Below, in pieces: positions 5,709-8,795 of a DNA stretch of 8,795 nt; position 1 is the stretch's first letter, and each line of letters begins with the position of its first letter. The translations under genes were made by a program, and so were the position numbers. Location: positions 1 to 8,795 of the forward strand of contig CAAFGG010000041.1 of the NCBI GenBank assembly GCA_900762325.1. Direction: 5' to 3'. The notes beneath the pieces are model-generated. The model was given only the letters and a program-made list of their open reading frames with translations. It was not told the origin of the DNA and ran no database searches. The stretch comes from an uncultured Collinsella sp. Its GTDB lineage: Bacteria > Actinomycetota > Coriobacteriia > Coriobacteriales > Coriobacteriaceae.

Positions 5709-5794
5709 CCGGTGGGTTTACCCCACCGGACAGACGATGACCAGGTGATCCTCTACAGGATCGTCAAGGTTTCCGTGGGGTACCCGTTGGGTAC
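5709..5794 (-). repeat. Three hairpins directly after the transporter stop codon
   Basis: GTACCC-GTT-GGGTAC (5780-5794) abuts the stop codon. GATCCT-CTAC-AGGATC (5747-5762) and CCGGTGGG-5-CCCACCGG (5709-5729) follow. Each stem is perfect. None has a T tract, so they look like 3'-end protecting or processing structures and not terminators. Confidence 0.5.
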
Positions 5795-7273
5795 TTAGAG
5801 CAGCACGCAGGCGACGGTCAGGATGACGGCGCAGACGACGGAGAGAGCGACGATGAGCTTAAGGGCAAACTTGAGCCAGGTCGTCCACTCGATCTTGGCC
5901 AGGGCGAGACCGCCCATGATGGCGCCGGAAGTCGGGGTGAACAGGTTCACGACACCGATGGCGGCGGAGAAGATCATGACCATGACCTCGGGCGAGAAGC
6001 CAAGCTTGACAGCCAGCGGTCCCATGATGGGCATGGAGACGGTGGCCATACCGGAGGTCGAGGGGATCAGGAAGGACAGGCCGAAGTAGACCAGGAAGCT
6101 CATGGGAGCGAAGATCACGCCGGACAGGCCAGCCAGGGCATTGGCGGCAGCGTCGAGGACGAAGACGTCGAGGCCGGTGTTAGCCATGAGGACGGAGATA
6201 CCACGGGCGAGGGCGATAACGAGAACAACGGACATCATGTCGGCAGCGCCGGTGATGAAGGTGTTGACGATCTGCTTCTCGGACAGGCCACCGATGATAC
6301 CGATCAGGACGGCCATGAGGAAGAACCAGGTGGAAGCCTCGTCGAAGTACCACTGGCCAATGGGCAGGCCGGTGATCAGGGCAGACCAGCCCTGGACGAC
6401 GGCGTTACCATCGGCGTCGTAGACAGCGCCAGCGTCGAAGAAGTTGGCGACGCCCTCGTTGAGATCGGCCAGCGGAATGAAGCCGACGATCATGACGATG
6501 AAGGTGAAGGCGAAGGCGATCAGAACACCCTTCTGACGACCGGTGAGCTTGACCTCCTTGTGGACCTCGGAAGCAGCCTTGCCGTGAGCCTCTTCGGCGT
6601 CCTTGAGCTCCTGCATCGACAGGATGGTGGAACCCTTGTCAGCCTTGACCTTCTTGGCATAGTTCATCACGAAAACGATGGACATAGCGGTAGTGACAAT
6701 CCACAGGACGGCACCGAGGCCGATGATGATGGACTGGTTGACCTCAATGCCAACGCCGGTCAGAGCGTCGACGGCAGCGCCGACGGCGAACGGGTTAACC
6801 GTGGAGCCCAGGCAGCCGCAGCCAGCGCCGAGCAGGACGGTAGCGGCACCGACCATGGGGTCGAAGCCAGCAGCCATCATGGTAGCGGCGAGCAGGGCGT
6901 AGAAGGGAACGGTCTCCTCGCACATACCATAGGTGGTACCACCGAGGGAGAAGATGAGCATCAGCACGGGAATGAGCATAATCTCGTTGCCCTTAAGCTT
7001 CTGCACCAGAACGGCGATGCCGTTGTCCAGGGCGCCGGTCTCGGTCATCATACCGAGGAAGCCGCCCAGGATCATAACGAAGAGGCAGACGGGCAGAGCG
7101 TCAGCGAAGCCCTTAATCGGGGCGGTGCAGAAATCGCTCAGACGGGCGGCAGTAACCGCGCCGCCGGACGTGCCGGAGACGATAACGGTAATCACTGCGA
7201 CAATTGCCAGCAGAGCAAGAAGAATGGTGAACGATGAAGGCATACCGCGCTTTTTCTTAGCGGTCTCAGTCAT
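5795..7273 (-). CDS. arcD: YfcC-family membrane transporter, probable arginine/ornithine antiporter
   Basis: This is a 492-residue integral membrane protein with about 11-12 hydrophobic segments, the first at 14-34, and a charged cytosolic loop at 206-248. It has the C4-dicarboxylate-carrier-like (DcuC/YfcC) fold pattern. Two conserved-looking loops are visible, GGTTYGMCEETVPF (111-124) and GCGCLGSTVNPF (151-162), with a C-terminal PSTSGMATVSMPIMGP motif. YfcC proteins inside arginine deiminase operons of streptococci exchange arginine for ornithine. Its place after arcA and argF makes the same role likely here, although substrate cannot be read from sequence. The frame has upstream ATGs at 7300 and 7282. 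The ATG at 7273 is chosen because AAGGGGGG (7283-7290) lies nine bases before it, while the others lack a usable site. A terminator precedes the gene, so its expression may differ from that of argF. The symbol rests on context. Confidence 0.8.
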   Translation of the reverse strand: MTETAKKKRGMPSSFTILLALLAIVAVITVIVSGTSGGAVTAARLSDFCTAPIKGFADALPVCLFVMILGGFLGMMTETGALDNGIAVLVQKLKGNEIMLIPVLMLIFSLGGTTYGMCEETVPFYALLAATMMAAGFDPMVGAATVLLGAGCGCLGSTVNPFAVGAAVDALTGVGIEVNQSIIIGLGAVLWIVTTAMSIVFVMNYAKKVKADKGSTILSMQELKDAEEAHGKAASEVHKEVKLTGRQKGVLIAFAFTFIVMIVGFIPLADLNEGVANFFDAGAVYDADGNAVVQGWSALITGLPIGQWYFDEASTWFFLMAVLIGIIGGLSEKQIVNTFITGAADMMSVVLVIALARGISVLMANTGLDVFVLDAAANALAGLSGVIFAPMSFLVYFGLSFLIPSTSGMATVSMPIMGPLAVKLGFSPEVMVMIFSAAIGVVNLFTPTSGAIMGGLALAKIEWTTWLKFALKLIVALSVVCAVILTVACVLL

Positions 7274-7306
7274 AGTTCTCATCCCCCCTTCATAAATCAT
7301 TTACTG

Positions 7307-7357
7307 ATCTCGCCAGAAGCGGCTCTTCCGTGCCGTGCCTGCCGCTTGATGCGAGAT
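7307..7357 (-). promoter_or_regulatory. Structured leader of the transporter gene
   Basis: ATCTCGC (7307-7313) and AAGCGGC (7317-7323) pair with GCCGCTT (7341-7347) and GCGAGAT (7351-7357), a 14-bp stem with a 3x3 internal loop and a 17-base apical loop. It lies between the argF terminator and the transporter ribosome binding site, with no T run after it. It may protect or process the message or modulate translation. An AATAAT (minus strand, just upstream of the stem) is a possible -10, but no -35 is seen. Confidence 0.4.
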
Positions 7358-7368
7358 TATTACCAGAT

Positions 7369-7404
7369 AAAACTGCTCGGGGTGTGCAGCAATACACCCC
7401 GAGC
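7369..7404 (-). terminator. Intrinsic terminator after argF
   Basis: GCTCGGGGTGT (7375-7385) and ACACCCCGAGC (7394-7404) form a perfect 11-bp stem around an 8-base loop. On the minus strand AG and then TTTT follow (7372-7369). It starts 16 bases after the argF stop. It should end much of the arcA-argF transcript, leaving the transporter gene to read-through or its own promoter. Confidence 0.8.
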
Positions 7405-7420
7405 GAGATGCTAGATGCTC

Positions 7421-8416
7421 TTACTTGAGCGTGGCGTACATGACAGCCTTGATGGTGTGCATGCGGTTCTCGGCCTCGTCGAAGACCTTGGAAGCGGGGC
7501 TCTCGAAGACCTCGTCGGTGACCTCCTGCTCGGTGATGCCGAACTGCTCGCACTTCTCGGCGCCAATGGTGGTGTTGGTGTCGTGGAAGCTGGGCAGGCA
7601 GTGCAGGAAGATGGCACCCGGGTTGGCCATAGCCATGACCTCGGAGGTGACACGATACGGGGTGAGCTGAGCGATGCGCTCGGCCCAGACCTCGTCGGGC
7701 TCGCCCATGGAGACCCACACGTCGGTGTAGATAACGTCGGCACCGGTGACGCCGTCCTTGACGTCGGTGGTCAGCTTGATGGTGCAACCGTTGGCCTCGG
7801 CGATGGGCTTGCAGGCCTCGATGACGTCGTCGGCGGGCATGCACTCCTCGGGGCCGCAGGCCACGAAGTTCATGCCGAGCTTGGAGCAGACGACCATGAG
7901 GGAGCGAGCGACGTTGTTCTTGCAGTCGCCCATGAAGACGAGGGTCTTGCCCTTGATGTCGTAGTTGAAGTTCTCCTGGACGGTCAGGATATCGGCGAGC
8001 ATCTGGGTGGGATGCCACTCAGTGGTCAGGCCGTTCCACACGGGCACGCCGGACTTAGCAGCGAGCTCCTCGACGTCGTCCTGGGCAAAGCCACGGAACT
8101 CGATGCCGTCATACATGCGGCCGAGAACGCGGGCGGTGTCCTCGATGGACTCCTTCTTGCCCATCTGCGACGAACCGGGATCGAGATAGGTCACGCCCAT
8201 GCCCAGGTCCATGCCGCCGACCTCGAAGGCGCAGCGGGTACGAGTGGAGGTCTTCTGGAAGAGCAGAACGATGTTCTTGCCCTCGAGATAGCGATGCGGA
8301 ACGCCAGCGCGCTTCATATCCTTGAAGTTCTTGGAGAGCTTGAGCAGGTACTCGATCTCCTCGGTGGTGAGGTCGAGAAGCTTGAGGAAGCTACGGCCGG
8401 AGAGGTTAACACCCAT
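7421..8416 (-). CDS. argF: Ornithine carbamoyltransferase, probably catabolic
   Basis: The enzyme interconverts citrulline plus phosphate with ornithine plus carbamoyl phosphate. Its place between arcA and a YfcC transporter points to the catabolic direction (ArcB role) in the arginine deiminase pathway. The 331-residue length is normal. The carbamoyl-phosphate-binding domain carries STRTR (57-61) and HPTQ (135-138). The ornithine-binding domain carries FMGDCKNNVARS (161-172), DVWVSMGE (232-239) and HCLPSFHD (272-279) with the usual Cys273. The C-terminus ENRMHTIKAVM (316-326) is typical. All key residues are present. AAAGGA (8425-8430) lies eight bases before the ATG. An anabolic role cannot be excluded from sequence alone, but no other biosynthetic arg gene is nearby. 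Confidence 0.95.
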   Translation of the reverse strand: MGVNLSGRSFLKLLDLTTEEIEYLLKLSKNFKDMKRAGVPHRYLEGKNIVLLFQKTSTRTRCAFEVGGMDLGMGVTYLDPGSSQMGKKESIEDTARVLGRMYDGIEFRGFAQDDVEELAAKSGVPVWNGLTTEWHPTQMLADILTVQENFNYDIKGKTLVFMGDCKNNVARSLMVVCSKLGMNFVACGPEECMPADDVIEACKPIAEANGCTIKLTTDVKDGVTGADVIYTDVWVSMGEPDEVWAERIAQLTPYRVTSEVMAMANPGAIFLHCLPSFHDTNTTIGAEKCEQFGITEQEVTDEVFESPASKVFDEAENRMHTIKAVMYATLK

Positions 8417-8461
8417 GGTTCGATTCCTTTCGAAGAAATGAATTACGTAAGTATCAGTGTT

Positions 8462-8509
8462 GCCCGTTTAACGGGCGAAGCCGGTGCGGTTGTAGGGGGA
8501 CCGCACCGG
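8462..8509 (-). repeat. Tandem hairpins between arcA and argF
   Basis: CCGGTGCGGT (8481-8490) and ACCGCACCGG (8500-8509) form a perfect 10-bp stem with a 9-base loop, 12 bases after the arcA stop. GCCCGTT-T-AACGGGC (8462-8476) forms a second stem right after it. Neither is followed by a T tract on the minus strand, so read-through into argF is expected. They may mark a processing site or protect the 3' end of the arcA message. Confidence 0.55.
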
Positions 8510-8521
8510 AAACGGAAAGAC

Positions 8522-8795
8522 TTAGAGGTCCTCGCGCCAGAAGGGCATGCTCATGCAGCGCGGGCCGCCGCGGCCGCGGGAGAGCTCGGCGGAGGGCACG
8601 ACGAGAAGGTCCAGGCCCTCCTTGTACAGCACGTCGTTGGTGACGGTGTTGCGCGCGTAGACGCAGATCTTGCCGGGCTCGACGCACAGGGTGTTGGAGC
8701 CGTCGTTCCACTGCTCGCGGGAGGCCGCGATCGGGTCGCCGCCGCCGCAGGGGATCAGCTTGACCTGGTCGACGCCGGTGGCGTCCTCCAGGACG
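8522..8795 (-). CDS. arcA: Arginine deiminase, C-terminal part (5' end outside window)
   Basis: The visible 90 residues are the C-terminus of arginine deiminase, which hydrolyses arginine to citrulline and ammonia. Family features seen are CGGGDPIAASREQWNDGSN, the RNTVTN segment and the ending ELSRGRGGPRCMSMPFWRED, in which the Cys is the catalytic nucleophile. The stop is TAA (8524-8522). The gene starts beyond the right edge; about 320 residues are missing if the length is typical. Of 90 codons, 89 end in G or C, more extreme than in the xerD and DUF1846 genes and consistent with high expression. It heads the arcA-argF unit as far as can be seen. Confidence 0.95.
   Translation of the reverse strand, partial: VLEDATGVDQVKLIPCGGGDPIAASREQWNDGSNTLCVEPGKICVYARNTVTNDVLYKEGLDLLVVPSAELSRGRGGPRCMSMPFWREDL

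Larger units (their letters stand above)
5237..5794. other. Gene-free, repeat-rich gap between the transporter and DUF1846 genes
   Basis: No credible gene lies here. Two overlapping minus-strand open frames of about 110 codons (5323-5655 and 5351-5677) have no ribosome binding site, start inside hairpin arms and resemble no family I know. In order from the right the gap holds hairpins at 5780-5794, 5747-5762 and 5709-5729, a terminator-like stem (5662-5692), a 12-bp hairpin (5626-5653), a 98-base palindrome (5515-5612), a hairpin at 5469-5496, a 27-base direct repeat, and an inverted repeat at 5299-5367. This density of pairing suggests an intergenic repeated element or a structured transcript. 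Confidence 0.6.

Noticed and set aside
6560..7237. Plus-strand open frame rich in Gly, Asp, His and Glu opposite the transporter gene
   Set aside because: The odd acidic composition is what the reverse complement of hydrophobic membrane-segment codons gives.
8417..8427. GGTTCGATTCC resembling a tRNA T-arm
   Set aside because: It is the complement of the argF leader next to its ribosome binding site. No acceptor, D or anticodon stems surround it.

Overview
The window is GC-rich bacterial chromosome in which every gene I can support lies on the minus strand. The pyrG-xerD pair with almost no gap (an arrangement familiar from Actinobacteria), the strong preference for G/C at third codon positions and a YfcC-type transporter beside arginine deiminase genes suggest a gut actinobacterium of the class Coriobacteriia, perhaps Collinsella. 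That is an inference from general knowledge and has not been tested by a search.

Right to left, in the direction of transcription: (1) 8795-5795 is an arginine deiminase (ADI) locus, with the 3' end of arcA, a complete ornithine carbamoyltransferase (argF/arcB) and a YfcC-family membrane transporter that is probably the arginine/ornithine antiporter. Together these would import arginine, deiminate it to citrulline, split citrulline to ornithine and carbamoyl phosphate, and export the ornithine. Carbamate kinase, the ATP-yielding step, is not in the window. The gaps between these genes hold strong hairpins, including an intrinsic terminator between argF and the transporter. (2) 5794-5216 is a 579-base gap without a credible gene, packed with inverted and direct repeats. 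It includes a 98-base imperfect palindrome and a 69-base inverted repeat. This is the most unusual stretch here. (3) 5191-3710 encodes a DUF1846 (UPF0371) protein of unknown function, with its own -10 element and terminator. (4) 3453-3115 encodes a small winged-helix protein, also a single-gene unit with its own terminator. (5) 2936-331 is the pyrG-xerD operon (CTP synthase, then the chromosome-dimer recombinase XerD), closed by a terminator with a perfect 20-bp stem. (6) 330-1 is non-coding, with hairpins and an AT-rich block of short repeats at the left edge.

Most of the window is ordinary housekeeping and fermentation-related sequence. I do not see a clear new multi-gene system. The points worth checking are the structured repeat cluster at 5299-5692, the hairpins that punctuate the arc locus, and the DUF1846 and winged-helix genes of unknown role.
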